Source of the DNA: Agrococcus sp. Marseille-Q4369
Lineage (GTDB): Bacteria > Actinomycetota > Actinomycetes > Actinomycetales > Microbacteriaceae
Direction: 5' to 3'
NCBI RefSeq assembly: GCF_018308945.1
Contig: NZ_CP070501.1
Coordinates: 682,001 to 746,000 of the forward strand
DNA length: 64,000 nucleotides
Shown here piece by piece: positions 25,105-32,710 of this stretch. The notes under the pieces are model-generated. The model had not been told where the DNA came from and searched no databases. It saw nothing but the letters and a program-made list of their open reading frames with translations. Position 1 is the stretch's first letter; each line of letters opens with the position of its first letter. Made by a program: the position numbers and the translations under genes.

Positions 25105-25995
25105 TTATGTCGGCGCGACGCGTGCGACAAGGGGCGGTCCTCCGCGCGCCGCGCCGGCGACGATCGCCTGCTCGAGCAGGGCGCGGTAGCCGTCCTCGAA
25201 GGACGGGTAGCGCAGCCGACCGAGCAGCGCAATGAGGCGATCGCCCCGCAGCACGGTGCCGCTCGGCGCCGCCGGCTCGATCCGAGGTGGCGGCGGCACG
25301 CCGAGGGCCTCCGCGATCCAGCTGACGACCTCGCCGAGCGGCGCGGGGCGAGCGTCGACGGCGTGCAGGAGGCGCGGCGGCTCTGGCTCGCCGAGCATCG
25401 CCTCGAGCGAGCGCACGAGATCCGTCTCGTGGATGCGGTTGGTGCGCCGCGCGTACTGCACGGGTGACCCGTCGCGCACCTTGCGCACGAGCATGTCGCG
25501 GCCAGGGCCGTAGATGCCCGCGGGGCGCACGACGAGCGCGTCGAGGCGATCGATCGCGAGCCGCTCGCCGTCGAGCAGCGCCGCGGCGCGAGCGGAGGCC
25601 GGCGCCGGCTCGTCCGCTTCCGTGAGCGGCATCGGACCGGCGCGGCCCTCGAGCACTCGCGTCGACGAGACGAGCACGACGCGGCGCGGCACGACCGGCA
25701 GCGCATCGGCGAGGTGCCGGAGCGACCGCACGTACGCCGGCACCGGGCCGTCGTGGTCGCCGGGCGGCAGCGTGATCACCACGTCGTCGACCGCGGGGAT
25801 GAGCATCCGGGGCACCGGTGCGCTGAGGTCGGCCGAGAGCCGCGCGAAGGCATCCGGCAGCTCGGTCGTGTCGCGGCGCAGCGCGAGCACCTCGCCGCCG
25901 GCGGCGACGAGCCGCAGGCCGAGCCGCGTGCCGAGCTTGCCGCAGCCGACGAGCAGGGTCCTTCGCGACGATGCCGCTGTCTCGCTCGCTCGCAC
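25105..25995 (-). CDS. NAD-dependent epimerase/dehydratase-like protein
   Basis: A 296-residue Rossmann-fold protein of the atypical short-chain dehydrogenase type (YeeZ-like). The nucleotide loop is LLVGCGKLGTRLGLRLVAAG (about residues 14-33), where the glycine pattern is GxGxxG-like. VVLVSSTRVLEGRAG (about 119-133) and VVRPAGIYGPGRDMLV (about 170-185) match family motifs, but the usual YxxxK tyrosine is not obvious. The substrate is unknown. The best start is the GTG at 25995, one base after the 3' end of tRNA-Pro; longer starts would run through the tRNA. It may therefore be transcribed from the tRNA promoter. Confidence 0.8.
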   Translation of the reverse strand: MRASETAASSRRTLLVGCGKLGTRLGLRLVAAGGEVLALRRDTTELPDAFARLSADLSAPVPRMLIPAVDDVVITLPPGDHDGPVPAYVRSLRHLADALPVVPRRVVLVSSTRVLEGRAGPMPLTEADEPAPASARAAALLDGERLAIDRLDALVVRPAGIYGPGRDMLVRKVRDGSPVQYARRTNRIHETDLVRSLEAMLGEPEPPRLLHAVDARPAPLGEVVSWIAEALGVPPPPRIEPAAPSGTVLRGDRLIALLGRLRYPSFEDGYRALLEQAIVAGAARGGPPLVARVAPT

Positions 25996-25996
25996 G

Positions 25997-26071
25997 TCGG
26001 GGCGACAGGATTCGAACCTGCGACCTCCCGCCCCCAAAGCGGGCGCTCTAGCCAAGCTGAGCTACGCCCCG
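25997..26071 (-). tRNA. tRNA-Pro (UGG)
   Basis: 75 nt. The acceptor stem CGGGGCG/CGCCCCG pairs fully, with discriminator A. The D-arm starts GCTCAG, the anticodon stem is CCCGC/GCGGG with loop TTTGGGG (anticodon TGG), and the T-arm contains GGTTCGAATCC. CCA is not encoded. The 3' end lies one base before the likely start codon of the next gene. Confidence 0.97.
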
Positions 26072-26150
26072 TAGGGATCGCTCCCGTACAGTCACCGATC
26101 CTAACCGCGTGGGCGCATCCACCGATCCGACCACGGGCGCCCGCCCCGGC

Positions 26151-26156
26151 TATCGT
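26151..26156 (+). promoter_or_regulatory. Putative -10 box (TATCGT)
   Basis: TATCGT lies exactly 6 nt before the GTG at 26163. This decides that start over the earlier GTG at 26109. Confidence 0.45.
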
Positions 26157-26162
26157 GTCGAC

Positions 26163-26543
26163 GTGCTCCCCGCCGTCGTGCTCACCGCCGTCCTCGTCCT
26201 GCTTGCCGTCTTCCAGCTCGCGCTCGCGCTCGGGGCGCCGCTCGGCCGCCTCGCGTGGGGCGGGCAGCATCGCGTGCTGCCCGCGCGGCTTCGCGTCGGC
26301 AGCGGCATCGCGATCCTGATCTACGCGGGCATCGGAGTCCTCGCGTGGAACCGCGTCGGAGCGCTCGACCTCCTGCCCGACGCCGCGGCGAGCGTCGCGA
26401 TGTGGGTCGTCGTCGCCTACTTCGCGCTGGGCATCGCCATGAACGCGATCTCCCGCAGCAGACCGGAGCGGTGGACGATGGTGCCGGTCGCGGCGGTGCT
26501 CGCGGTGCTCTCGCTCCTCATCGCGCTCGAGCCGGTGCGATGA
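26163..26543 (+). CDS. Four-helix membrane protein, function unknown
   Basis: A 126-residue hydrophobic protein with four predicted helices, about residues 3-22, 45-62, 76-96 and 105-122. Short loops carry arginines (GRLAWGGQHRVLPARLR and SRSRPERW). The GTG at 26163 follows a TATCGT box by 6 nt. A GTG at 26109 would add 18 polar residues. The gene lies on the opposite strand to, and 91 nt beyond, tRNA-Pro. Small actinobacterial membrane proteins of this shape are common, but I do not recognise a named family. Confidence 0.75.
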   Translation: MLPAVVLTAVLVLLAVFQLALALGAPLGRLAWGGQHRVLPARLRVGSGIAILIYAGIGVLAWNRVGALDLLPDAAASVAMWVVVAYFALGIAMNAISRSRPERWTMVPVAAVLAVLSLLIALEPVR

Positions 26544-26601
26544 ACCGGTCCGCGGCGGACCGCTCGAACGTCGATTGCCGGTGCGGCATGCTGGCGTCGT
26601 G

Positions 26602-27078
26602 ATGGAGCCCGAGGTCGACGAGCCGCTGCGTGCGCGGTACGGCTGGCGCGACCCGGCGGCGAACGAGTTCACCGCAGGCGACATCGTCTTCGGCTGGGTC
26701 GTCGGCATCGGCGGGGTGCTCGCGGGCTCGCTCATCTCGGGGCTCGTGCTCGTCGCCGAGGGGCTCGTCGTCGCGCTCGCCTACGGCGCCTTGATCGGCT
26801 TGCCCGCGCTGACCCTCTACGGCGTCCCTGCGGCCATCGCCGCGGCCGCCGCGCTGCGACGCGTCGCGGCGGAATGGGTGCACCTCGCAGCGTTCGGCGC
26901 GCTCGGGGCGATCGGCGGCCTGCTCGCGGTCCTCGTCTTCAGCAGCGGAGATCCGCTGTGGAGCATCCTCTACGCGCCGGGCATCCTCACGGGCACGGCG
27001 ACCGCCGTCGTCGCCCGAGCGCTCGCGAAGCGGCGCGCGATCCGCACGCGCGGCGCCGCCCCCGCGACGGCGAGCTAG
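26602..27078 (+). CDS. Multi-helix membrane protein, function unknown
   Basis: A 158-residue protein. A polar start (MEPEVDEPLRARYGWRDPAANEF) is followed by four hydrophobic helices, about residues 28-50, 52-72, 88-110 and 120-140, and a basic tail (AKRRAIRTRG). The ATG at 26602 is directly preceded by an in-frame GTG; either could be used. It follows the previous membrane protein gene by 58 nt. Its stop codon overlaps the convergent glucosidase stop by 3 nt. No known domain is evident. Confidence 0.7.
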   Translation: MEPEVDEPLRARYGWRDPAANEFTAGDIVFGWVVGIGGVLAGSLISGLVLVAEGLVVALAYGALIGLPALTLYGVPAAIAAAAALRRVAAEWVHLAAFGALGAIGGLLAVLVFSSGDPLWSILYAPGILTGTATAVVARALAKRRAIRTRGAAPATAS

Positions 27079-28487
27079 AGCGTCCGCTCGCGGATCATCC
27101 GCGAGAGCTCGCGCCCCGAGTCCTTCACGGTGCGCTCCTGCGTCTCGTAGTCGACCCGCACGATGCCGAAGCGCTTGTGGTAGCCCCACGCCCACTCGAA
27201 GTTGTCCATGAGCGACCAGTACATGAAGCCCTTGACCGGCACGCCCGCGTCGACCGCGTCGAGCACGGCGCCGACGTGCGAGCGGAGGAAGTCGGTGCGC
27301 TCGGCATCGTGGATGCGCGCTTCGCCCGTCGACGCATCCGTGACGACCTCGTCGTCGTAGGCCGCGCCGTTCTCGGTGACCCACAGCTCGACGCCCTTCG
27401 CTCCCGTGTACTCGTCGTGCAGGTGGCGGAGGAGCTTCGTGAGGCCGGAGGGGTTGACCTCCCAGCCCATGTTGGTCGTCGGCACGCCCCGCGGATGCGC
27501 CTGCACGCCCTCGGCGGCGGGGTACGGGCTCGCGATCGGGCGATCGGTCGGTGCGTCGTTGACGACCGGCGCCTCGGGCGTCTCGTACGAGACGGCGTCG
27601 TCGTGGTAGTAGTTCACGCCGAGCACGTCGATCGGCGCGGCGATGATCTCCAGGTCGCCCGCCTGCACGACGGCATCGAGGCCGAGCGGGCCGACGTCGC
27701 GCACGAGCGACTCGGGGTACTCGCCCGTCATGATCGGGTGCACGAAGAAGCGGTTGTACTGGTCGTTGAGGCGCCGCGCGGCCTCCAGGTCGGAAGCGCT
27801 CTTCGGGTCGACCGGCTCGGCGGGCTGGAAGTTGAGGGTGATGCCGACGCGCTCGGCCCCCGCCTCGCGCAGCGCGCCGACCGCCATGCCGTGGGCGAGC
27901 AGCAGGTGGTGGCCGGCCTGGAGGCCCGCCTCGACGCTCTGCCGCCCGGGCGCGTGCGCGCCGGCGGTGTAGGAGAGGAACGACGAGCACCACGGCTCGT
28001 TGAGCGTCGTCCAGTTCTGCACCCGGTCGCCGAGCGCGTCGTGCACCGTGAGCGCGTAGTCGACGAAGCGGTGCGCGGTGTCGCGGCTCGTCCACCCGCC
28101 CTGCTCCTCGAGCGCCTGCGGCAGGTCCCAGTGGTAGAGCGTGAGCCACGGCATGATGTCGGCCGCGAGCAGCTCGTCGACGAGCCGCGAGTAGAAGTCG
28201 ATGCCCTTCGCGTTGGGCTCGCCGCCGTCGGGGCGCACGCGGGCCCAGCTCGTCGAGAAGCGGTAGACCTGCAGGCCGAGGTCTCGCATGAGCGCGACGT
28301 CGTCGGGCATGCGGTGATAGTGGTCGCACGCGACGTCGCCGTTGTGGCCGTCGATCACCGCGCCCGGCACGCGCGCGAACGCGTCCCAGATGCTCGCGGT
28401 GCGCCCGTCCTCGAAGGCGGCGCCCTCGATCTGGAAGGCCGCCGTCGCGGCGCCGAGGATGAAGTCGTCAGGGATGCTTCGCTGCAC
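27075..28487 (-). CDS. Glycoside hydrolase family 1 beta-glucosidase
   Basis: A cytoplasmic enzyme of 470 residues, the usual GH1 size. DDFILGAATAAFQIEGA is the N-terminal GH1 signature (glycone-binding glutamine). The acid/base glutamate is in TLNEPW (about residue 162) and the nucleophile glutamate is in VTENGA (about residue 370). The end has FMYWSLMDNFEWAWGY, also diagnostic. It hydrolyses beta-glucosides or related beta-glycosides with retention. The GTG at 28487 is chosen because it lies 7 nt after a TACGCT box and gives the normal N-terminus; a start at 28529 would add 14 residues. No sugar transporter is adjacent. Confidence 0.94.
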   Translation of the reverse strand: MQRSIPDDFILGAATAAFQIEGAAFEDGRTASIWDAFARVPGAVIDGHNGDVACDHYHRMPDDVALMRDLGLQVYRFSTSWARVRPDGGEPNAKGIDFYSRLVDELLAADIMPWLTLYHWDLPQALEEQGGWTSRDTAHRFVDYALTVHDALGDRVQNWTTLNEPWCSSFLSYTAGAHAPGRQSVEAGLQAGHHLLLAHGMAVGALREAGAERVGITLNFQPAEPVDPKSASDLEAARRLNDQYNRFFVHPIMTGEYPESLVRDVGPLGLDAVVQAGDLEIIAAPIDVLGVNYYHDDAVSYETPEAPVVNDAPTDRPIASPYPAAEGVQAHPRGVPTTNMGWEVNPSGLTKLLRHLHDEYTGAKGVELWVTENGAAYDDEVVTDASTGEARIHDAERTDFLRSHVGAVLDAVDAGVPVKGFMYWSLMDNFEWAWGYHKRFGIVRVDYETQERTVKDSGRELSRMIRERTL

Positions 28488-28494
28488 GGTCTCG

Positions 28495-28500
28495 AGCGTA
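28495..28500 (-). promoter_or_regulatory. Putative -10 box (TACGCT), beta-glucosidase
   Basis: TACGCT lies 7 nt before the GTG at 28487. Confidence 0.4.
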
Positions 28501-28591
28501 GCCGGGCGAGGGAGGCGCGGACGTCGCACGGACGGAGAGGGCGGATGCGGTAGATTCGTCGCGTCCCGATCGCGCGTCGCGCTCGGGGCGC

Positions 28592-28662
28592 GCGGGCGTA
28601 GCTCAATGGTAGAGCCTCAGTCTTCCAAACTGATTACGCGGGTTCGATTCCCGTCGCCCGCT
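28592..28662 (+). tRNA. tRNA-Gly (UCC)
   Basis: 71 nt. The acceptor stem GCGGGCG/CGCCCGC is complete with discriminator T. The D-arm includes GCTCAATGGTAGAGC, the anticodon stem TCAGT/ACTGA carries loop CTTCCAA (anticodon TCC), and the T-arm has GGTTCGATTCC. CCA is not encoded. A TAGATT -10-like box lies about 40 nt upstream. Confidence 0.97.
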
Positions 28663-28777
28663 CCGCTCCTTGTCGCTGTGCCGCTCCGGGCGCCCCCTCC
28701 CTCCGCGCGCTGAGCCGCTCCGCGCGCGCAGCGCGCCGAGCGTGTCGAAGCGCACCCTCGTCGGCGCCTGACCGGAC

Positions 28778-28789
28778 AGAACACGTTCT
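28778..28789. promoter_or_regulatory. GAAC/GTTC palindrome upstream of the HNH gene
   Basis: AGAACACGTTCT has GAAC and GTTC half sites separated by 2 bases, 56 nt before the DUF222-HNH start. Actinobacterial LexA sites need 4 bases between the halves, so this is not a standard SOS box, although HNH proteins of this family are sometimes SOS-controlled. Recorded as a possible regulatory site only. Confidence 0.25.
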
Positions 28790-28845
28790 CCACAGGCTCT
28801 GCTCGCGCGCATTCGCGTGTCAGTGGCTCGTGGTGGAATGCCGTC

Positions 28846-30402
28846 ATGGATGAGTGGTGGGGCGTCGATGCGGAGGAGTACATCGCGTCGATCCGGGCGG
28901 GCGCGATCGACCCGCACGGCCGCACCGCCGACGAGCTCGAGGACGAGCTCGCCGCCTACGACCGCGACTGGTCCGCGCGGCTCGCGCTGCTGAGCGACGC
29001 GGAGGTCGAGGAGGTCATCGCCGGCCGCATGGAGGTGCCGCCGCTGCCGGGCACCGTGCCCGCGGCCGAGCGGCCGGAGTCGGTGCGGCGGCAGGACGCG
29101 CTCGCCGGCCGCATCCGCGCGATCGAGCTGCGCCGGGCGCGGCTCGAGGCCGAGCACCGCGAGGTGCTCGCGGCCGAGCTCCAGCATCTGCGCGACGCAG
29201 GCGGCGACGTCGGCATGGCCGTCAAGGAGAGCGCCTCGATCCTCGCCGCGGAGCTGCGCCTGTCGGATCGCGTCATGGAGCGCAAGCTCGTCGACGCCTG
29301 GACGACCGTCACCGACCTTCCCGCCGCGCACGCCTCGCACAAGGCTGGCCGCATCACCGGCACCCACCTGCGCGCGATCGAGCAGGCCACCGAGGCGCTC
29401 CGCACCGACCCCTCGGTCGACCCCGAGGATCGAGCCAAGGTCGAGGCGGAGCTGGTGGAGATCGCCGAGCGGGTCACCCCGTCGCAGCTGCGCTCCCGCG
29501 CGAGGCGGATCGTCGACCGGGCCATGGCCGAGCCGCTCCAGCGCCGCCACGACCGGGCGGTCGAGCAGCGCCGCGCCTGGGTCGACGACCATGACGACGG
29601 GATCTCGACGCTGTCGCTGTCCGGACCCTCCGTCACGATCCACGGCGCGTTCAACCGGGCGACCGACGCCGCCCGCGCCAAGCCGAAGGACGACCCGCGC
29701 ACCTTCGACCAGTACCGGCTCGACGCGCTCATGGAGACGCTGCTCACCGGCCAGGTGCCGGAGGATCTGCACGGCATCAACCCCATCGCTGCCACCATCA
29801 CGGTCACGATCCCGGCGACCGAGCTGCTGAAGCAGACCGACGACGACGAGCCGCAGCTGCGCTTCTCCGGCGCCCTCGAGGGCGGCGCGCTCGTCGACGC
29901 CGCCACCATCCGGGCGCTGGCGTCCGAGACGATCACCTGGGAGCGGCTGTTCCTCCACCCGGTCACCGGTGTCCCGGTCGCGGTCGACACGTACAAGCCC
30001 AACCGGGCCATGCGCCGCTGGCTGCAGCGCCGCGACGGCCGCTGCCGCTGGCCCGGCTGCACCAACCGCGTCTCCAGAGCCGACGCCGACCACACCATCG
30101 CCCACGCCAACGGCGGACCCACCAGCATCCACAACCTCGCTCACCTGTGCCGACGGCACCATCTGATGAAGCACGCCACCGCCTGGACTGTGCGGCAGCT
30201 CGACCAAGGCGTCCTCGAGTGGACCAGCCCCACGGGCAAGATCTACCTCGACGAACCCGAACCCGCCGGACCAGCGTTCCTCGACCACGGGGTCGACATC
30301 TGGGAGCTCTCCAGCGATGAACCGGCGAAGTGCACCGCGAGCGACCCGCCATGGGCGCACCTCAACGACTGCACCTGCGACCTCGCCGGCGCCGCACGCT
30401 GA
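28846..30402 (+). CDS. DUF222 and HNH endonuclease domain protein (13E12 family)
   Basis: A 518-residue protein. The DUF222 region occupies about residues 40-340, with the helical segment ITGTHLRAIEQATEAL and the QYRLDALMETLLTGQ core. The C-terminal HNH nuclease fold has RDGRCRWPGCTNRVSRADADHTIAHANGGPTSIHNLAHLCRRHHLMKH (about 393-440), shown in pieces: two cysteines, the DH pair, an asparagine and the final histidines, all intact. These 13E12-type proteins occur in many copies in actinobacterial genomes and have no settled function. The gene lies 183 nt after tRNA-Gly, so possible mobility is inferred. No att duplication was seen. The start is ATG 28846. Confidence 0.93.
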   Translation: MDEWWGVDAEEYIASIRAGAIDPHGRTADELEDELAAYDRDWSARLALLSDAEVEEVIAGRMEVPPLPGTVPAAERPESVRRQDALAGRIRAIELRRARLEAEHREVLAAELQHLRDAGGDVGMAVKESASILAAELRLSDRVMERKLVDAWTTVTDLPAAHASHKAGRITGTHLRAIEQATEALRTDPSVDPEDRAKVEAELVEIAERVTPSQLRSRARRIVDRAMAEPLQRRHDRAVEQRRAWVDDHDDGISTLSLSGPSVTIHGAFNRATDAARAKPKDDPRTFDQYRLDALMETLLTGQVPEDLHGINPIAATITVTIPATELLKQTDDDEPQLRFSGALEGGALVDAATIRALASETITWERLFLHPVTGVPVAVDTYKPNRAMRRWLQRRDGRCRWPGCTNRVSRADADHTIAHANGGPTSIHNLAHLCRRHHLMKHATAWTVRQLDQGVLEWTSPTGKIYLDEPEPAGPAFLDHGVDIWELSSDEPAKCTASDPPWAHLNDCTCDLAGAAR

Positions 30403-30418
30403 TCACCGCGCGTCGCGC

Positions 30419-30455
30419 GACGCCCTGACGCCCTGACGCCCTGACGCCCTGACGC
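30419..30455. repeat. Tandem 8-nt repeat (GACGCCCT x4 plus partial)
   Basis: Four exact copies of GACGCCCT followed by GACGC lie directly after the HNH gene. The array is flanked by CGTCGCG (30411-30417) and its complement CGCGACG (30453-30459), which would close a 35-nt loop. It may form the 3' hairpin of the HNH transcript. Confidence 0.75.
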
Positions 30456-30556
30456 GACGGTCTCGATGGCCGATGCGATCGCGACGCGCGCCGACGGCGA
30501 CGTGCCCGCTCCCGACATCCATAGGTGGCAGCGGCGCCCGTCCGAGCGGCGCCCGG

Positions 30557-30562
30557 TAGCGT
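30557..30562 (+). promoter_or_regulatory. Putative -10 box (TAGCGT), lipoprotein gene
   Basis: TAGCGT lies 6 nt before the GTG at 30569. Confidence 0.45.
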
Positions 30563-30568
30563 TGCGGG

Positions 30569-31225
30569 GTGCGCTCCAGGCTCGTGACCCGACCCGCCCG
30601 GCGCGGCTCCGCCCGCGCGGGCGCCGCGCTCGTCGCCGGCGCGACGGTCGCGCTCGCCCTCGCCGCGTGCATCGCGGCCCCCGCCTCGGTCCCGGAGGAT
30701 CCCGCGATCCCGGCCAGCGCATCCCCCGTCTTCACCGACTTGAGCCCGGCGCCGACGACGAACGGACCGACCGAACCGCCCGTGCCGACGACCGCGCCGG
30801 GCGAGTTCTCGTACGGTGACACCGTCGTCGTGCACACCGACCGCGGCTCGACGTGGGAGATCACGGCGCTGCGCTCGATCGACCCCGCCGACTCGCTCGC
30901 CGCCCAGTCGGGCGCCTCGCCCCGCGCGGGCGAGCGCTTCGTCGTGCTCGAGCTGGAGATCGAGAACGTCGGCGTCGTCACGACGCACCCGATGTTCGAC
31001 ATGACGTTCGCCTATCAGCCGGACGGCGGTCCGTTCTCGGATCAGAACTCCGCCTCGACCGCCGCCGCTCCCGACGACCTCGGCTACGTGTGGGAGATGC
31101 AGCCGGGCGATCGCGAGACCGCCCAGGTGATCGTCGCGGTGCGCGAGGACGACCCGACCGGCTCGTGGGTCGTGAGCCCCTCGGCGTCGGGCATCGACGG
31201 CGCGACGCTCTACCGCTGGCGCTGA
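30569..31225 (+). CDS. Lipoprotein with DUF4352-like domain
   Basis: A 218-residue exported lipoprotein. The N-terminus has basic residues, a hydrophobic stretch (ALVAGATVALALAAC) and a lipobox cysteine at about residue 34. A Pro/Thr/Ser-rich linker precedes a beta-rich domain starting near residue 82 (YGDTVVVHTDRGSTWEITALRSID). The domain contains GERFVVLELEIENVGVVTTHPMF and ends DPTGSWVVSPSASG. The GERFVVVxLxIxNxG pattern is typical of DUF4352 and related lipoprotein domains, whose role is unclear. It is probably anchored outside the membrane and is transcribed alone from a leaderless promoter. Confidence 0.8.
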   Translation: MRSRLVTRPARRGSARAGAALVAGATVALALAACIAAPASVPEDPAIPASASPVFTDLSPAPTTNGPTEPPVPTTAPGEFSYGDTVVVHTDRGSTWEITALRSIDPADSLAAQSGASPRAGERFVVLELEIENVGVVTTHPMFDMTFAYQPDGGPFSDQNSASTAAAPDDLGYVWEMQPGDRETAQVIVAVREDDPTGSWVVSPSASGIDGATLYRWR

Positions 31226-31250
31226 GGCGAGCGCCCGGCGGCTGCCTGCG

Positions 31251-32225
31251 TCACAGCTGGCAGCCGGGGCACCAGTAGAGCTTGCGGCCCTGCATCGTCT
31301 CGAGCGCGATCGCGGTGCCGCAGCGGCGGCACGGCAGCCCCTCGCGCTTGTAGACCCAGTGCCGGTCGGCCCGGTTCGCGAGCGCCGCCGCCCGGCGCGC
31401 GCCCCGCAATCCGTCGATCGTCAGCATCTGCCCCGTCTCGACGCCGATGCGGAGCAGCTTCACCCAGTCGCGCCAGAGCCCGCGCAGCTCGTCGTCGGTC
31501 AGCTGCGAGCCCGGCCGGTGCGGATCGATCGCAGCGCGGAAGAGCAGCTCGGCGCGGTAGACGTTGCCGATGCCGGCGACGACCGACTGGTCCATGAGCA
31601 GCTGCCCGATCGGCTGGTTCGACCTCGACGCCCGCTCGACGAAGCGCTCCTCCGCACGGCGCTTCGACTCGGTCGGCGCCTCGGGGTCGGGCCCGAGCCG
31701 CTGCGCGAGCGCCTCGACCTGGCGGTCGTCGAGCACCTCGCACACGGTCGGACCGCGCAGGTCCGCGACGGCGGTGTCGGTGAGGATGCGCACCCGCACC
31801 TGCCCGACCGGATCCGGCGGGAAGGCGGTCACCGCGGTCGCGGTCTCGTGCTCCCCCGCGCGCAGCCGAGTCAGCCTCGGCGCGCCGATCGAGTGGATCG
31901 AGTCCTCCGACTCGCCCTCGGTGTCAGCCCCGCGCATCCCCGTCTGGCCCATGCGTCCGTCTGCGGCGAGGATCGTCGGGTCGACCGAGATCTCGCCCGC
32001 GAAGTCCCACGCGCCGTAGATGCCGAGGTGCACGTGCAGCGTCGGTCCGTCGAAGCCGACGAGCAGGTGCTTGCCGATCGCGTCGGACGACGTGATCTCG
32101 CGCCCGTCGAGCTCGGCCGCGCCGACCTGGAACCGGCCCTGCGGGCTCGACACGGCGGCTGTGCGGCCGACGAAGTTCGCCCGGAACTGGCGGGCGATGC
32201 GATGGACGGAATGCCCCTCCGGCAT
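31251..32225 (-). CDS. nei: Fpg/Nei family DNA glycosylase (endonuclease VIII-like)
   Basis: A 324-residue base-excision-repair glycosylase/AP lyase. After removal of Met, the N-terminal PEGHSVHR gives the catalytic proline and glutamate. The helix-two-turn-helix with NQPIGQLLMDQSVVAGIGNVYRAELLF (about residues 200-226) is intact. The C-terminal zinc finger has CRRCGTAIALETMQGRKLYWCPGCQ, four cysteines. PEGHSVHRIARQF is the actinobacterial Nei group that acts on oxidised pyrimidines; I cannot exclude an AP-site-preferring variant. The ATG at 32225 overlaps the rpiB stop by one base, so the two genes are coupled. Confidence 0.93.
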   Translation of the reverse strand: MPEGHSVHRIARQFRANFVGRTAAVSSPQGRFQVGAAELDGREITSSDAIGKHLLVGFDGPTLHVHLGIYGAWDFAGEISVDPTILAADGRMGQTGMRGADTEGESEDSIHSIGAPRLTRLRAGEHETATAVTAFPPDPVGQVRVRILTDTAVADLRGPTVCEVLDDRQVEALAQRLGPDPEAPTESKRRAEERFVERASRSNQPIGQLLMDQSVVAGIGNVYRAELLFRAAIDPHRPGSQLTDDELRGLWRDWVKLLRIGVETGQMLTIDGLRGARRAAALANRADRHWVYKREGLPCRRCGTAIALETMQGRKLYWCPGCQL

Positions 32226-32710
32226 CAGCGGATCTCGTGGCCCGCGATGCCGCCCGTCGTCTCGTACTCGGCGAGCTGCGCGATGCGGCGAGCGTGCCGC
32301 TCGGCACCGCTGAAGGGCGTCGCGATGAAGGCGTCGATGATCTCGAGCATCCCGGCCTCCTCGTGCTGGCGCGCGCCGACCGCGACGACGTTCGCGTCGT
32401 TGTGCTCGCGCGCGAGCTCGGCGGTGCGGAGGCTCCACGCCAGCGCGGCGCGCACGCCCTCGACCTTGTTGGCGGCCATCTGCTCGCCGTTGCCCGAGCC
32501 GCCGAAGACGACGCCGAGCGCCTCGACGCCCGCGCGCTGGTCGCGCACGACCGCGCGGGCCGCGTTGATGCAGAACGCCGGGTAGTCGTCCTCGGCGTCG
32601 TACTCCGTCGGCCCGTGGTCGACGCACTCGTGGCCGCGGTCGGTCAGGTGCTGGACCAGCCGCTTCGACATCTCGAAGCCGGCGTGGTCGGTGGCGATGT
32701 GGATGCGCAT
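32225..32710 (-). CDS. rpiB: Ribose-5-phosphate isomerase B
   Basis: A 161-residue enzyme that interconverts ribose-5-phosphate and ribulose-5-phosphate in the non-oxidative pentose phosphate pathway. RIHIATDHAGF opens the chain. VVFGGSGNGEQMAANKVEGVRAAL (about residues 68-91) is the active-site loop, carrying serine and glutamate where Escherichia coli RpiB has a cysteine, the actinobacterial variant known from Mycobacterium. The start is ATG 32710, overlapping the upstream reductase stop by one base. An extra GTG directly before it is less likely. Confidence 0.95.
   Translation of the reverse strand: MRIHIATDHAGFEMSKRLVQHLTDRGHECVDHGPTEYDAEDDYPAFCINAARAVVRDQRAGVEALGVVFGGSGNGEQMAANKVEGVRAALAWSLRTAELAREHNDANVVAVGARQHEEAGMLEIIDAFIATPFSGAERHARRIAQLAEYETTGGIAGHEIR

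Noticed and set aside
28778-28789. LexA/SOS box before the HNH gene
   Set aside because: The GAAC and GTTC halves are 2 bases apart rather than the 4 required for actinobacterial LexA.
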